Shown piece after piece: positions 22,592 to 34,769 of a stretch of DNA of 64,000 nt (its first letter is position 1; every line of letters begins with the position of its first letter). Where the stretch lies: contig NW_003101681.1 of the NCBI RefSeq assembly GCF_000003855.2, forward strand, positions 4,693,359 to 4,757,358. Reading direction: 5' to 3'. A program made the position numbers and the translations under genes. Source of the DNA: Blastomyces gilchristii SLH14081 (lineage: Eukaryota > Ascomycota > Eurotiomycetes > Onygenales > Ajellomycetaceae). Below the pieces are notes generated by a model that saw only the letters and a program-made list of their open reading frames with translations, had not been told where the DNA came from and did not search any database.

Positions 22592-23131
22592 TTGATGGCA
22601 AATTCCAACTCGTTTACATCCAGATTATTGTACGGCAAGATAACGTCTTGTACTCTGGCAAAGTGGACGGATCACGAAAACGAACCTCATGATCTGTCGC
22701 AACTTCCTGATATTCAGCGGGTGGAGACCCAGGATAGGATAGGGGTCCAAGAGTTGAGACGGCAGAACCTGGACTGTGATTATCGCCACCGCTTGACTGC
22801 TACCTTCAAAACTCCGAGTCTCTTCGCAAACATACACTGGCAGGTGACGCAGGTCCCACCCTTGAGAAACAAAATCTCCACGAGGTTGAGACGTGTGAAG
22901 TTCTTCTTCGAAAGCATTCATTCTACTATGCTATGGCTGCCAAGTGACAGACACATGGCCGAGTTTCAGGTCTTTGCTTCAAGCGGTAGGTATATACATC
23001 AACATTGCTTGAAAAGGTCAACAACCCACAGAATTCGAACAGATTTGCCTTTCTCCGTTCACAACGACATCGAACCTGCTAACAATAATATGTTCACCGA
23101 GGATGGCGATGGCACGCCGGTCCTCCATTGA
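22592..23131 (+). CDS. Hypothetical protein (179 aa), weakly supported
   Basis: An uninterrupted frame starts MMANSNSFTSRLLYGK and ends EDGDGTPVLH. I do not recognise it. It has no signal peptide, membrane segment or repeat, and is moderately Arg/His-rich. It is preceded by a pyrimidine-rich, CATCAACATC-type leader as in fungal promoters (22520-22585), which is the main reason to list it. Antisense frames of similar length exist (22625-22921), so a spurious frame cannot be excluded. Confidence 0.3.
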   Translation: MMANSNSFTSRLLYGKITSCTLAKWTDHENEPHDLSQLPDIQRVETQDRIGVQELRRQNLDCDYRHRLTATFKTPSLFANIHWQVTQVPPLRNKISTRLRRVKFFFESIHSTMLWLPSDRHMAEFQVFASSGRYIHQHCLKRSTTHRIRTDLPFSVHNDIEPANNNMFTEDGDGTPVLH

Positions 23132-23661
23132 TTTCGACAGCTGCCGGTAGGGTAGGTTGGGGAGTTATTGCGCGGCACAGAAACAACAAGGACGCGCATG
23201 AATGGCATAACCCTGAAGTCAAGACTTCAAATTTGCTCATTACTCCGTACGATGGCCTGATTATGCCCCGCCGCCCCGACAATACATAGACTTCATCCCT
23301 TATCTCAAAAATGAGTTTCCAACGTCAGTGAAATGAGCGAGAACCCTTGCCTTGCAAGAAGGTTTTGGCTTTCTGAGTCTAGTGAATAACTGTAATGCTA
23401 GGGGTTGATTCTGGTGCACCTATTCTTTTGGATAGATCTGTAGGATTCACAGAAGGAATAATAGGCCATTAGAACGGAATTACTTGATTTGGTTATCTAA
23501 ATGACTATTTGTGTCTTTTCTTGGGCAACTTGAATGCGGGGGGGGACCTGTGAACTAGTAAGAGATGGCTGGGCTTTCTCTCCCAATACAGATGTGAAAA
23601 TTGAACCTTGTCCATGTAATGTACTGTACATGTACTGTACGTCGACACCCTCAATCCCTTG
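23132..23661. other. Intergenic region
   Basis: Nothing coding is seen. A TACTCCGTAC motif lies at 23241. The last 100 bp probably contain the 3' UTR of the minus-strand gene that ends at 23662. Confidence 0.5.
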
Positions 23662-24939
23662 TCAAAATCCACTTGATTCTGAAAAACTCAGCTCTGGCTG
23701 CGGTAATATCTCATCAGGCTGCTGTGATACGTCGAGGTTCACCTCCGGTAGTTCGTCAATAGCTGAGCACAACCTTTTAAAATGAGAAGGCGCCCAGTCA
23801 TCATACATGCCCATCACAAACTTATAGGATGTCCATTTCTCTTTGCCATCCAGTGCTGTGAAACTAAACTGGTGAATAGGGTGCCGGTGATAGACAGTTT
23901 TATCTCCATCAATCACAGGATAGTGACCATAGATCCTCACCATTTGATGATCATGAGAAATCGAAAAGGACAAAATCTGTTGATGCAGCTCCTTCTCACG
24001 CTTCACAACCCTGAAGAGCTTGACAACACCTCTTACTGAGAGAGTCATGCTGTGTGCATTCTGTCGATCTGCTATATCAAGTGCTGTCATTCCACACTTC
24101 ACCTCCGCTGTCATAAATGGAAAGTACATGTATGCAGTACTCATAAAGTAAGACATATCACCAATTTCACCAACAAATGGTGCAAGCTTCTTCAGTTGAT
24201 TTTCAGTGAAGGACTGTCGGGAGAACCCTACCGCGTAATCGGGTTGTGGCTGAGGTAATCGAAATTGTCGAGATTGTGCAGGTGGTGGCAATTGAGCCTC
24301 ATCTAGAGGAATCGAGCTATCCCAGCCATCATTCATACTAACAATCAAATGCGGAAATGTGACATGACCGAGGTCAATTGCACTCTCCGCCGAGGGCACA
24401 ATTAATTCACCAATGATCCGAATAACTCCAGTCTCATTGTACTTTCTTAGTCTGTCACAGGTTGATCTGAAAGCTTTGTCATCAAACACTGTGTCTCTGG
24501 GAACTTTGGTGTCTTTCATCAGCAGCTTTTGATAGAAGTCCTTGCTGTCTCTGGTGATATCATCCTTATGCCTTCCCATGAAACTACCTTTAGTCTCCAA
24601 ATATACTTCATAGTTCTTGTCGGTGTAAGGTCTACTCTTCACTTGAGAGATCGTTTCGCCACTATTTGGCTTCATCCGGCGAAGTGATGGCGTTTTCGGT
24701 CTTGCAAGGCAGTGTTCTATGATGTCTGGTTTTGAAGGGTTTTGGGGCCATTTATATTCATTGAGTGTCCAATGCTCGATTAGTCTATCCTTGCTGGTTC
24801 GTGACCGTTTTGAAGGAGGATCGGGATTATCAGATGGGCGCTCAGGTCCAGGTCCAGGGTGTAGTCGTTTATGCTCAGGTGAACGCTGTTTGGAAGAGAT
24901 CAGTGGGCCGTGTAGAGTCTGGAGTAGAATTAGCTCCAA
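23662..24939 (-). CDS. DUF7924-type fungal protein, PD-(D/E)XK-like
   Basis: A single exon encodes 425 aa. The C-terminal two thirds (about 165-405) match a widespread fungal family known from DUF7924. Blocks seen are PDYAVGFS (Asp234), FMTAEVKCG (Glu279-x-Lys281), LDIADRQNAHSM (Gln293), SISHDHQMVRIYGHYPVI and FKRLCSAIDELP. The D...ExK...Q arrangement is that of PD-(D/E)XK nuclease folds. Whether it is catalytic is not known to me. The N terminus is disordered, with Pro-rich sequence and a basic KRSRTSK stretch at 44-50 that could direct it to the nucleus. These genes often lie in accessory regions. Here it stands alone between intergenic stretches, with no partner gene suggesting its job. 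The length and intronless form look complete; the first Met could be internal to a longer 5' exon. Confidence 0.65.
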   Translation of the reverse strand: MELILLQTLHGPLISSKQRSPEHKRLHPGPGPERPSDNPDPPSKRSRTSKDRLIEHWTLNEYKWPQNPSKPDIIEHCLARPKTPSLRRMKPNSGETISQVKSRPYTDKNYEVYLETKGSFMGRHKDDITRDSKDFYQKLLMKDTKVPRDTVFDDKAFRSTCDRLRKYNETGVIRIIGELIVPSAESAIDLGHVTFPHLIVSMNDGWDSSIPLDEAQLPPPAQSRQFRLPQPQPDYAVGFSRQSFTENQLKKLAPFVGEIGDMSYFMSTAYMYFPFMTAEVKCGMTALDIADRQNAHSMTLSVRGVVKLFRVVKREKELHQQILSFSISHDHQMVRIYGHYPVIDGDKTVYHRHPIHQFSFTALDGKEKWTSYKFVMGMYDDWAPSHFKRLCSAIDELPEVNLDVSQQPDEILPQPELSFSESSGF

Positions 24940-27900
24940 TCAAGTGATCATACCGGGTAGTAACTACCTCTGGATTGCCGGCTTGAATGGCTGAAGGGAG
25001 ATTAATGCTCCTACGTTCCTTTATTCCGCTTACTATGTCCTCACTAGCGCTGGTGTCCTGCTCACGGGAGTAGTATTTTTGGAGGCGTGTGCTTCTTCGG
25101 CAAGTACGGAGTCGTTGTTGGCGATGGGGCCGTGTCTCTGATGATTGTTAGTAAAAGCAGGCTAGACAGGGGGAGCTAAGAGCACACCATAGCCCTGGAT
25201 TCTTAACGGAGATGTTGCTTGACGCGGACCCATGTTGAATTGGAGGGAAAAAATAAGTGGTTTTTACACTTATGTTGCTGAACGAAGCGGTCGTCTGGAG
25301 GGAAGAGTAGAAACTAAGTGGGAGGAACAACTAGGCGGGAGCTAACTTAATATGGGCTAGTACGAATATGTTCGTGTACTTCCATTATGCCAAACCTATT
25401 TATACACTGTAAATTTTGCTGGCTTTTGATATCGCACACGAGGTTCGCCAAAGCATTCCCCGCCTTTTAATTCCTCGTAGCTAATAATAGTGCGTTTATG
25501 ATTCTTTCTCCATGCTCTCAGCCACAAAAGCCCCGCCTGCCTACTTGTCTCTGTGTACGGAGTACACGTTTACAACAACTACGACTTAGAATCAGCACGT
25601 CTGTCTAGCTTGGTCCGATATTAAAACCATCGGGATGAATTACGCATTGCTGCCTAATCGAATCGAAGTCCTTGGGCTCTTCCAAATTCAAAAGTAGTAT
25701 TCTGATGGGAGCAAAAGAAGAATAAAATGTGACTAGAACCTAGAACACTAACAAACTAGAAAATGATTCGTATAATTATCTATTTTATTTTATTTATTTA
25801 TTTATTTATTTATTTTGTTTGGATGCCGGGCGTTGCGCTGGTCTGGTCAAACGAGGTCATCCGGATGATTCAGGAAGCGCCAGCGTGGATCAATCGATCA
25901 CTCATATTTCTCACCCACCGCGCTCGCGCCATTTCAGCTCAGCTCAGCTTAACTCTCACTATCTCCATGTTTGTATCCGAAAGAAAGTCACCGAATGAAT
26001 GCTTTTACAGGTTACATAGGTTTGTAAGCCCCCAGCTGTTTGTTCCAGCACATATTCTATACACTGGATGTATAGCATCTCGATAGTTCGATGGTGACGA
26101 TTGGATGTCAAGCAAGCAAGCAAGAAGCGCGCCCCTGAAAAGAAAAATAGACTTTTCGGCCTCCGCTCCATTCGAACATGATTCAGCATATCATTTCAAA
26201 ACACCATGTTTTTCGAACGCGAAACCAGGGCAGTCAAGGCACTCTTGCGAATGAAACGACACTCGCTTTAGCCATAGATGTTCTGTCATTATTGTCGTCT
26301 GGCACGCAAACATCTCGCGAGGAGATTATCTATAATGCTTGTATCTCATCATTGGGTAGTGGCCAGCCCATCACCTGGTCCATTTGAGGCTCATGTCAAA
26401 AAAAGCCCTCTTCCCCCGCATCCCATCTGGCGGGTTTCATTGGTGTTTCCGGATACCATTTTCTATCGAATCAGAGACATTTATCCCGTTTCTCTCAAGT
26501 CCACTGCAAATAGCGCCGGTTGATAGTGATGTTGGTTGAGTGACTGACGGATGAGAATGGATGGGGAACGTATGAGCTCCTACCATATGGCTTGTAGTCA
26601 TCTAGCCTATTTCGCGTTTGAGAAACACAAATACTATATCAAGTATGGAGAAACATGGTGGAGAATATTTCAGTATATTCTATTTGGCGACAAACAAAGC
26701 CGTTTTCGTTTTCGTAATTTTGGATTCCCAACTTGGTTTAAATTTCTTCACACAAAGTCCACACCTCCTCAAGTGAGTGCCTCACTTATCGCCACCTCAC
26801 CTGGGCAGGGGGCGAGCCTGTCCCGTTGACTGGCATTGGACGGCGAGCACGACTCGCTCCCCCCACTGTGCCTGAGGGTCTGCCTGTCACGGTAGGATCG
26901 GTTCGACAAAGATATCACACCTTCATCGGGATCGAATTGATCATGGTACTGGCAAGTGGGGGCGGGGGGGGGGGCATCCAACATATTCAAGTTGGCGGTG
27001 TTTTTATCCATCTACACGTATCATCTAACGCGACCCAGGAGCCTGGAAGCTTTGAGCCTTAAGATGGGCCAGGACCATTAGGCGCCCTGCTGGTGGAGAC
27101 GTCTTCCGTCTATTCATCCCGCCCAGTGCCCGATGCCCTCCACCACCCATGTCCCAAGATCTCATTAAACTTGGGAAGGACGTTTTGTTCTGTTCTGTTC
27201 TCGGCCACTGGTTGCTGTGCTTTGTTGGCTTCAGTCTGAAAGCTTAAGACCTCCATTGCATAAAATTGGATGGCGTTTTTCGAACCTCCATCCAGTCCAG
27301 GCCGTCTTGCTCGCTGCTAACCAACCCTCCCAAACTCCGGATCCCAAGTTCCGGAGTGGAGAAGGGAGAAGGGAGAAGGGAGAAGGGCAAGGCAATTAAT
27401 TACTCTGGGACTTCAGGGACTACAGTAAGTGGGTTGAAAAGAGGTGGACATCTTCGCCCTCCTTCATTTGGGGTTTCAGCGCTGCCACCAGGCGTTCCGA
27501 TGGGATTTGTTTCCTTGATGCATAGGGCAATAGCCCAGGGATTATTCAAAACCAAGAGGTCTTTTCCTTTTCTTTTCCTTTTTTTTTTGGTGGGGGGGGG
27601 GTGGCAACGTAAAGTCGCTTTTGGCGTTTGGCTTCGAGATACTCCGTACATTCATTATACATAGCGTCTGCGACCTCCGACTCGAGCCGGGATTGTAAAA
27701 ACAACATGGGCCATTCCTTGCAAATGATCACCACCCACTTCGTGACTCGGAAGTCGGAAGCTCTCCAGCTTCAACTTTCAAGAGAGTGAGATTGTTAGTT
27801 AGATTTTTGTATGGAGCCGCAATTCTATCAGCGAAATGTCAAAGTAGCCGGTGCTGATAAGGGCGGACAGGAGGGATATGTTTTATGATGTCTGATATGA

Positions 27901-30335
27901 AATCAATATTAACAGTAACTAGTAACTATCATAGCTGCAAGGTTTGCTATATTTCTTACATAGCGGAATTATGCCCCCGATTGAATTGAGCACAGATGTA
28001 CTTACAGACATTTAGCACTATTATAGAGCCAGATCAGACTAAGTTGCCGGTCTTGTTTCTCCTTATCAAGAACAAAAGGTGTAACTACTAGTTACAGACT
28101 ACCCCCACCCTGAATACAGTACCATAGAAGATATCCCCTGCTGCCATTCCATTCCTCCATGCTGAATCTTCAAGAATTTCTATTCAATCTCCGAGAATGA
28201 TGGCGGGCCCTCTGTTTGCCTCTTCTCATTTCATGCACCCACTTGGCGCTCCGCGTGGTGTGACAGCCGGCGGTTAAAATGAAGCAGTTGGACAATTTAA
28301 GAGTAGCTAGCTATGTTACGAGTAGTTTATCAATCAATTCTTGAAGGACTCTCGACTCCACCTCCCGCTCCTTGTTCATTACTATGTATTTAAGAACGAA
28401 CCCCCACGTACGATACAGCTGCTAATAATTTTCTATCTAGATCTGTCGAACCGTGCCCCGGCGCAGGGATATCTCCTTGTCCCCTGCGTTCATCCGGGGC
28501 AAGGTTTAATATCGTTGCCAACGCCTGCACAAAGACATACCAAGGCGGATGCTGGGTTAATTATGCATAGGAAGGGGAGCTAGGGGAGCCTTGGTTTCAT
28601 TTTTATTTTATTTTATTTCCCTCTTTCTGGAGGACTCTGCGTAAGTCCAGGATAAAGGGGGTACAATGATGGTTGCAAGCACAGGAAAAGAGCCGCTCCT
28701 AGAATCCGGCCGAAACAAGAGAGTAATGAGTTCAAGTTTCAGGGGAAATGCTGGAGTTGATCTGCGCGGAGTCTTCATTTCTGTGGATCTAGCTATTACG
28801 TCGGCCGTCTGGGTAGTATTGACGAGAAACCATTGCAATTACCCTTCATCTTTGATCTTTGATGGTGATCAACAGAGTCATGGCTTCTACCAGACGCGAG
28901 TTTGAATATTGAGGAAACAGACATGGTTTATGCAGTTTCTCAGAGGACAACAAACATGTCATTGTCCTTGTTGGAAGCCTCCCACATACGATCTCTGATA
29001 TGGCACGACCCAGTCGAATCGACAGAGGGCTTGCTCTTGATATACAGTCGAATTAAGCCACACATACCGTTTACCTGGCCCAGATATACATCTACAGTAC
29101 ATGCCCATCACACCAAAGCAACGTCTGTACCCCTTTTCCAGCACTCTGGAGATGTGCACTGATTGGTGGTACCTTGGCAGGTGGAGACTTCATACTTCAT
29201 TTTGTCAACCTGCTGATATTTTGCATCCGGGTCCTGTCCTTTCTTTTTCCCTTTATTCTCTCCCTAATGCAGCAAACATCTCTCAGTGGCTCTGTACCAG
29301 ATGAGTTTCAATGGGTCACTATGCCCAATGCACAGTGTCTGAACAGTCCTCTTACCGGTGCAAGCTGGACAGTAGTATCCAAAGAAAAAAGCGACAGAAT
29401 ACGAGTCAAGAACGTCGCCCACACCGGCCCGTGATCCTGACGATTGGAACTTCAATTATTGTGTTTGACATCAAGAATAGCATTCCATTACGATGAGACA
29501 TGAGAGTTGCTGGGAATTTCAATTGACCATGGCATTCAATTGGAGCTCAACACACTCACTCTCTGGCTCCGGCTATCGATGCACTGATTTCAACCTTTGG
29601 GCGGGTAATCGATCACGGGCGAGAATAATGAGAGGAAGCTTCTTTTGATTCAAACGGACTACGACTGACTGTCTGGAAATATACACTGTTTCCGTTCGGC
29701 TATTGTCATGTAGCAGGCGCAACATTGTAAATATACCACCCCATAAAACAGATACGAACATATTAAATTTTACTCTGAAAACCCCAATCAACAGGCCTCT
29801 AATAATGAGAAAATAAAAGAAAGAAAGAAAAAAGAAAAGAAGTTGAAGACTTCTTCATCCCCCGAAAATCTCACTAACAAAGCCGCGCCTCCCTCGCCCG
29901 GCAAACCCAACCGCCGGAAGCCGAGGAAGTCGGCACTAGGGCCACCGAAACAACCCTTGGGAGCCGAAAAGATAAGGAGACAAAACACCAAGAGGAGATG
30001 AGATACCCGAGTGCCGGCAAAAGCAGCTCGCCCAGCCCAACAGCCGATTTAGCTAAATGGCCATCATGGACCCCGGGTAATGTGGGGGAAGGACGGTTGG
30101 AAATGGACAGAAAGATTGTCGTGACATGCGGAGAAGATAAACACGAGCAGTTGACTTATATAAACGATCTTACTTCTTTACTTGACCGGTTTCTTCGTGC
30201 GTGAGGCTAGAGAGTTACATCCCCCCCCGCCAATTGCTGTATGGTTTCTACGTTTTGAAGATAGCCAATATTAGGACAAACGTTACGGAGTACTCTCCGT
30301 CTGGTCCAGACTCAGTTTTCGACCGAGATAGTTTT

Positions 30336-30377
<42 letters not shown>

Positions 30378-30410
30378 CAGAGCAACCAACCACCTAGTTA
30401 TATATAAAAC
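24940..30410. other. Long intergenic region (5.5 kb) upstream of AACS
   Basis: No frame on either strand has family features, and the longest (132 codons, 27266-27664) crosses low-complexity sequence. Contents: a (TTTA)n microsatellite at 25780-25815, a G-run at 26960-26975 (G-quadruplex candidate), motifs GTACGGAGTAC at 25555 and TACTCCGTAC at 27640, and a related motif at about 30284. A 32-T tract lies at 30340-30371 just before the AACS start. An unrecognised or non-coding gene cannot be excluded. Confidence 0.5.
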
Positions 30411-33016
30411 ATGTCGACGTACGCGGTACCCCGCAAGCTATGGGAGCATCCCGATCCCGAGTCGACGAATCTCAGCCAGTTTCGACGGCGGCTGGAGCGC
30501 AAGACGGGGTTGAAGTTTCCGGTATGTGTGTTCCCCTTTTCATTTACAAGGCTGGTGTTTTTTTTTCTTCTTTTTTCTTTCGATATAGATATTTACGTTT
30601 CATTCATTCTACGGACGAGCTTTTTGGGACCGCAAAAAGCTACATTTTGTACCCCGACATATTTTTTGCCATTCACGCTGCTTTTCACTCCTCCCTAGCA
30701 CGTATCAGGCGTCGGGCGGGCAAATGCAAAATATGCAAAACCAACATGATTAGGATACCTAGTTAACGTCTCGACCAAATTTTTCCAGACATTTCTCTCC
30801 CTCCACGACTACTCCGTCAACAACCGCGCCGCATTCTGGGAATTCTGTTGGCATGACCTCAACCCCATCCACTCAGGCACCTACACAAGGGTCGTTGATG
30901 AGGCCGCACGCATGGACAGCATCCCAGAATGGTTCGCCGGCACTTACATGAACTTCGCGGAGAACATGCTCTTCACCTCCTCCGGATCGTCGGGAGTGTC
31001 TATAGTTGGCAAGGAAGATGCGAAGTGTGCTGTGACTGAGGTTCGAGAAGGTGGGGCGGAGGGTACACGGAATATCACGTTTGGTGAACTCAGGAGCAGG
31101 GTTGGCAAGCTGTCGCAGGCTATGAAGACGGCGGGTGTGAAAAAGGGCGATCGCGTAGCTGTTGTTGCGAGCAATAGTATCGATACTCTTGTTGTGTTTT
31201 TGGCCGTGACGGCGCTGGGAGGGTTGTTTTCGTCCAGCTCGACTGATATGGGTGTCAAGGGGATTCTGGATCGCTTGCTGCAGATCAAGCCCCAATGGCT
31301 GTTCATGGATGATTGGACAGTATACAATGGGAACACCATCGATTTGAGGCCGAAGATGAAAGACATCGTTCGAGGGATGGGGGGTGTGGAGGAGTTTCAA
31401 GGAGTTGTATCGCAACCTCGATTCCAAGATCGTCCTGCCGATGTGAGCATGGTTCCCAGAACGCAAACTTTGGCGGCATTCTTGTCAAAGGTGAAGTCCA
31501 ATAAGTTGGAATTTGTGAGAGTTAAGTTTTCGGATCCGTTCTTGGTCGTTTATTCTTCAGGTATGATCTTGATTGCAACATGTATGTTGGATTTTAACTG
31601 CGTGAAAAGTCTAACAAGATGGAATCAGGAACGACTGGAACACCAAAATGTATTGTGCATTCGGTTGGAGGCGTTGTCTTGAGTGGCCTGAAAGAGGGAA
31701 AACTGCACCGAGAAATGAACTCGAATTCGGTGGCTCTGCAATACACCACAACAGGATGGATAATGTATCTCAGTGCGTTGCAGCCATTGATGTACGGGTG
31801 CAGAGTCGTCTTGTACGACGGCAGCCCCTTCTTACCTGATGTCACCTCGTTCATTAAATTGGCTGGAGAGCAGAAGTAAGTCACAGATCCCCTTGGATTT
31901 CCAAGAGACGCATTCTGATTGAGTCAGGGTAACCCACCTGGGCACCTCCCCACGCTATCTGTACGAACTGCAAAAGAACGGTATTCAACCTCGAGAGATC
32001 ACTGATCTTAGCAATCTGGAGGTAATGACAAGCACTGGGATGGTGCTTTCGGATGCCCTGTTTGAGTGGTTCTATGACAAAGGATTCCCGGCTAAAGTGC
32101 ATCTCTCAAATATTTCTGGCGGTACGGATATTGCGGGCACATTTGGAACCTCAAACAGTCTGACACCGTTGTACGTGGGTGGCTGTCAGGGGCCGAGTCT
32201 TGGGACCCCTATTGCTGTGTATGATCAGACTGTGGAAGGTGGAAAAGGCGTTAAAGGGATTCCACTGGAGGAGGGAGTTCCAGGTGAATTAGTTGCGACA
32301 GCAGCGTTTCCCAACATGCCCGTCATGTTTTGGGGAGAGAACGGTGCAGAGCGCTATTTTGATGCATACTTTGCTCGATTTGACGGTAACTTGTCGCGTT
32401 CCCTCTTGCGAACTGTTTGGTTCCCAGCTAACAATATATAGATGTCTGGACCCACGGCGATTTCATCATGATCCATCCCACCACCAAACAAATCTTTTTC
32501 CTGGGACGTGCGGATGGCGTTCTTAATCCCTCAGGCGTGCGGTTCGGATCATCCGAAATATACGGCATTCTCGAGAACAAATTCGCCAATGAGATCTCCG
32601 ACTCCATCTGCGTCGGGCAGCGTCGACCGCGGGATTCAGACGAAACTGTCATGCTATTCCTGCTCATGCGTCCTGGCGTTCCCTTTACCAAGAAGCTCGT
32701 AGAGGACGTTAAAGCCGCCATCAGAAGCGGATTAAGTCCCCGACATGTGCCCAAATATGTGTTTGAGACTCCAGAGATCCCAGTATGTAATGTACATGTA
32801 CACCCAGTTCCAGTATTGGACTCATGGAAGTTTGCAAGCTGACCAAAATTTTTCCAGACGACGGTCAACTTGAAGAAGGTCGAACTGCCAGTCAAGCAAA
32901 TTGTGTCTGGGAAAGTAATCAAGCCATCGGGTACATTAGCCAACCCCGAGAGCCTCAACTTCTACTACCAATTCGCAGAGGTAGAGAAGTTAGTTGCTCC
33001 ATCAAGTAAGCTGTAA
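30411..33016 (+). CDS. Acetoacetyl-CoA synthetase, six exons
   Basis: A cytosolic ligase converting acetoacetate, ATP and CoA to acetoacetyl-CoA, AMP and pyrophosphate, which feeds sterol or lipid synthesis and recovers acetoacetate from Leu/aromatic breakdown. Exons 30411-30521, 30789-31560, 31629-31875, 31928-32385, 32442-32782 and 32858-33016 keep phase throughout: 2088 nt, 695 aa, the usual family length. The N-terminal ACAS-type domain contains FWEFCWHDLNPIHSG and WFAGTYMNFAENML. The adenylate-forming core has SSGTTGTPKCIVHSVGG (about 291-307, across intron 2) and VWTHGDF (about 530). The C terminus has IVSGKVIKPSGTLANPESL, including the SGK lysine expected to be catalytic. Intron 1 (267 bp) is long for this genome. 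The start codon lies 3 bp after a TATATATAAA sequence, and a poly-T run precedes it. It converges on the YIH1 homologue. Confidence 0.93.
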
Positions 33017-33141
33017 ATGTGGCAGCAATGCAAAAAAGCAGATTTTAGACAGAAATATAGATAGTTTGTCGCTAGGCGCTGTGCATCTCGGGAAGAAGTA
33101 ACAAAAGACAAATATAGAAAAAAAAAAAACACAATAAGTAG
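33017..33141. terminator. Shared convergent 3' region of AACS and YIH1 homologue
   Basis: Only 125 bp separate two stop codons on opposite strands, with an A-run at 33117-33130. Both transcripts must end, and probably overlap, here. Inference from geometry. Confidence 0.4.
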
Positions 33142-34107
33142 TTATCTTCTACCCTTCTTCTTTCCCTTTTCCTGGGAAGCACCTCCTTCAGACTTCGTAA
33201 AGCCAGCCTTTAGTAGGGCATCTCGCGCGGCTGTGTTGATGATTCGGAACCGGTCAGGGCCCAACTTAACTCCCCCGTACCATCTGGTCACAACAACGAC
33301 CACATCCCACACATCCATTAGCTGCATGAGATGCAACATTCTGGCCCCAGCAGCCGTTTCACCGTCATCATCAAAATCTTGAAAGATAGTTTCCTCGGCC
33401 GCAGGAACGCCATTGGGCCCCGGCGCGGCTTTTTGCTTAATCCGCCACGCCGTGATATTGTGAGTTGCAGATGCGATTTTCTTTTCTGTGCCGAGGAGAT
33501 AATCTAGATATTTTTTAGCCGTCTCCGTTGATTGAACTCTGGCGACACGCGCCACGAATACTGATTTCTTCTCCGTTATGGGATCTGAAATTACCCAGTC
33601 TGGGGGACTATCGAGGCCAAAGGACGCATGTAGTGATGGCGGCGGAACAGCTGTATCTACTGCAGATGTATGGGTGGTGGCAGGGTCCGCATCTTCATTG
33701 CCACCAGCAGCAGACGCTTCATCGGGCTCCCCAGCTCGCATTTCACCGAATCGCTCTCCGCACTCCTCTATAACGTCATAAAGACACACGAAACCTTCTT
33801 GCCAGACCTTCTGCACCGAGCCACGTAGCACATTGAGCCATTTTTCCCCCTCGCCCCGAGAACTCGTAGATGCCGTGCCGATTACTCGAGGAGGGGTGGC
33901 GGGGTATTTGCTGTCGAAGCCAAGGAGGAATGAGAAATCTAAGTGATTCGGGATTCGGAGGATTATTGTAGTTGTAACCGGGAATTCGTCCGGGGCACTG
34001 GGAGGAGGATTGGAAGGGTTTGATGTCAGTGTTATGGTGGAAGAATCATATATTGCGTTGACTGAATCGATCTCTTCGGCGAGCTCGTCGTTCAGGCGGG
34101 AGGTCAT
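33142..34107 (-). CDS. YIH1/IMPACT homologue (RWD + Impact domains)
   Basis: A cytosolic regulator that in yeast (YIH1) and mammals (IMPACT) binds Gcn1 and restrains the eIF2-alpha kinase Gcn2. An intronless frame encodes 321 aa from the chosen Met at 34107 (MTSRLNDELAEEIDSVNAIY). The frame stays open 45 codons further upstream, but that part (KKKKIKFK, then SQYYPPS) is leader-like, and family proteins start close to the RWD domain. RWD spans about 5-130, with PVTTTIILRIPNHL and WQEGFVCLYDVIEECGE. An Ala/Pro-rich linker follows. The Impact (UPF0029) domain, about 185-305, contains DPITEKKSVFVARVA, HNITAWRI, DDDGETAAGARMLHL and VVVVTRWYGGVKLGPDRFR. The C terminus is Lys/Arg-rich (EKGKKKGRR). 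Confidence 0.9.
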   Translation of the reverse strand: MTSRLNDELAEEIDSVNAIYDSSTITLTSNPSNPPPSAPDEFPVTTTIILRIPNHLDFSFLLGFDSKYPATPPRVIGTASTSSRGEGEKWLNVLRGSVQKVWQEGFVCLYDVIEECGERFGEMRAGEPDEASAAGGNEDADPATTHTSAVDTAVPPPSLHASFGLDSPPDWVISDPITEKKSVFVARVARVQSTETAKKYLDYLLGTEKKIASATHNITAWRIKQKAAPGPNGVPAAEETIFQDFDDDGETAAGARMLHLMQLMDVWDVVVVVTRWYGGVKLGPDRFRIINTAARDALLKAGFTKSEGGASQEKGKKKGRR

Positions 34108-34769
34108 TGTTGTTGTGACGGTTTCATTGAGAGGGTGAAATTGTTTAATTGATGGAGGATAGTATTGGGAAATGTATTCTAGAGCAAGAGTGAGCTTAAA
34201 TTTGATCTTTTTCTTCTTGTGAAATCGCGTCAGTTGTATCATTCAATATTTGCTTGGGTATGGTTGTTATCTTGAAGTCTATTTAACTTAACTCGCATTC
34301 TGCGGATAAACATTTTAGCGGGGTTCTGGAGGCAGTTTTGTCCAACTCCAGTCCGATTGGAGATACTTTTTTTACCTTAGGATCTCTGCATATGCACAGC
34401 ACCAATACCTAACTACAAGAGACAGTGGCCTGGTGGGGATGCATAGAATGTTGATCATGCGTGTTGACATGTCGAGTTGACTTTCTCGCCAGGGCAAATA
34501 TTTACCCAGGTTAGATATAAAAATACACTCGATATAGGCTCAATTCCGAACGCACGCAAGGTCGTCGAAATTACCGCCATTAATGAAGGCAAATAAAATA
34601 GATTGAGATTGGGTATAATTGGCTTAAGTTATCCAATGAAACGGTGTATATGCCAGCCTTCATTGATGTATGCTGATGGATATGAAAAACCCCTAGCATG
34701 GCATGGCAAAACAGATAAAACAAAAATATCACGAAAGCCAAAAAACAGGGTTCCACTAAACCTACTACC
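34108..34769. other. Intergenic region between YIH1 homologue and aminotransferase
   Basis: Contains the YIH1 5' leader (34108-34260) and the aminotransferase 3' UTR. A 93-codon minus frame and the N-terminal part of a 210-codon plus frame extend here but have no recognisable domain; the latter is antisense to the aminotransferase. Confidence 0.5.

Noticed and set aside
24940..30410. Numerous frames of 60-132 codons in the long intergenic region
   Set aside because: They overlap on both strands, cross low-complexity runs and lack any domain, signal peptide or consistent splice structure.
34108..34242. Upstream Met extending the YIH1 homologue by 45 residues
   Set aside because: The extension is leader-like and non-conserved, and the RWD domain starts right after the downstream Met at 34107.
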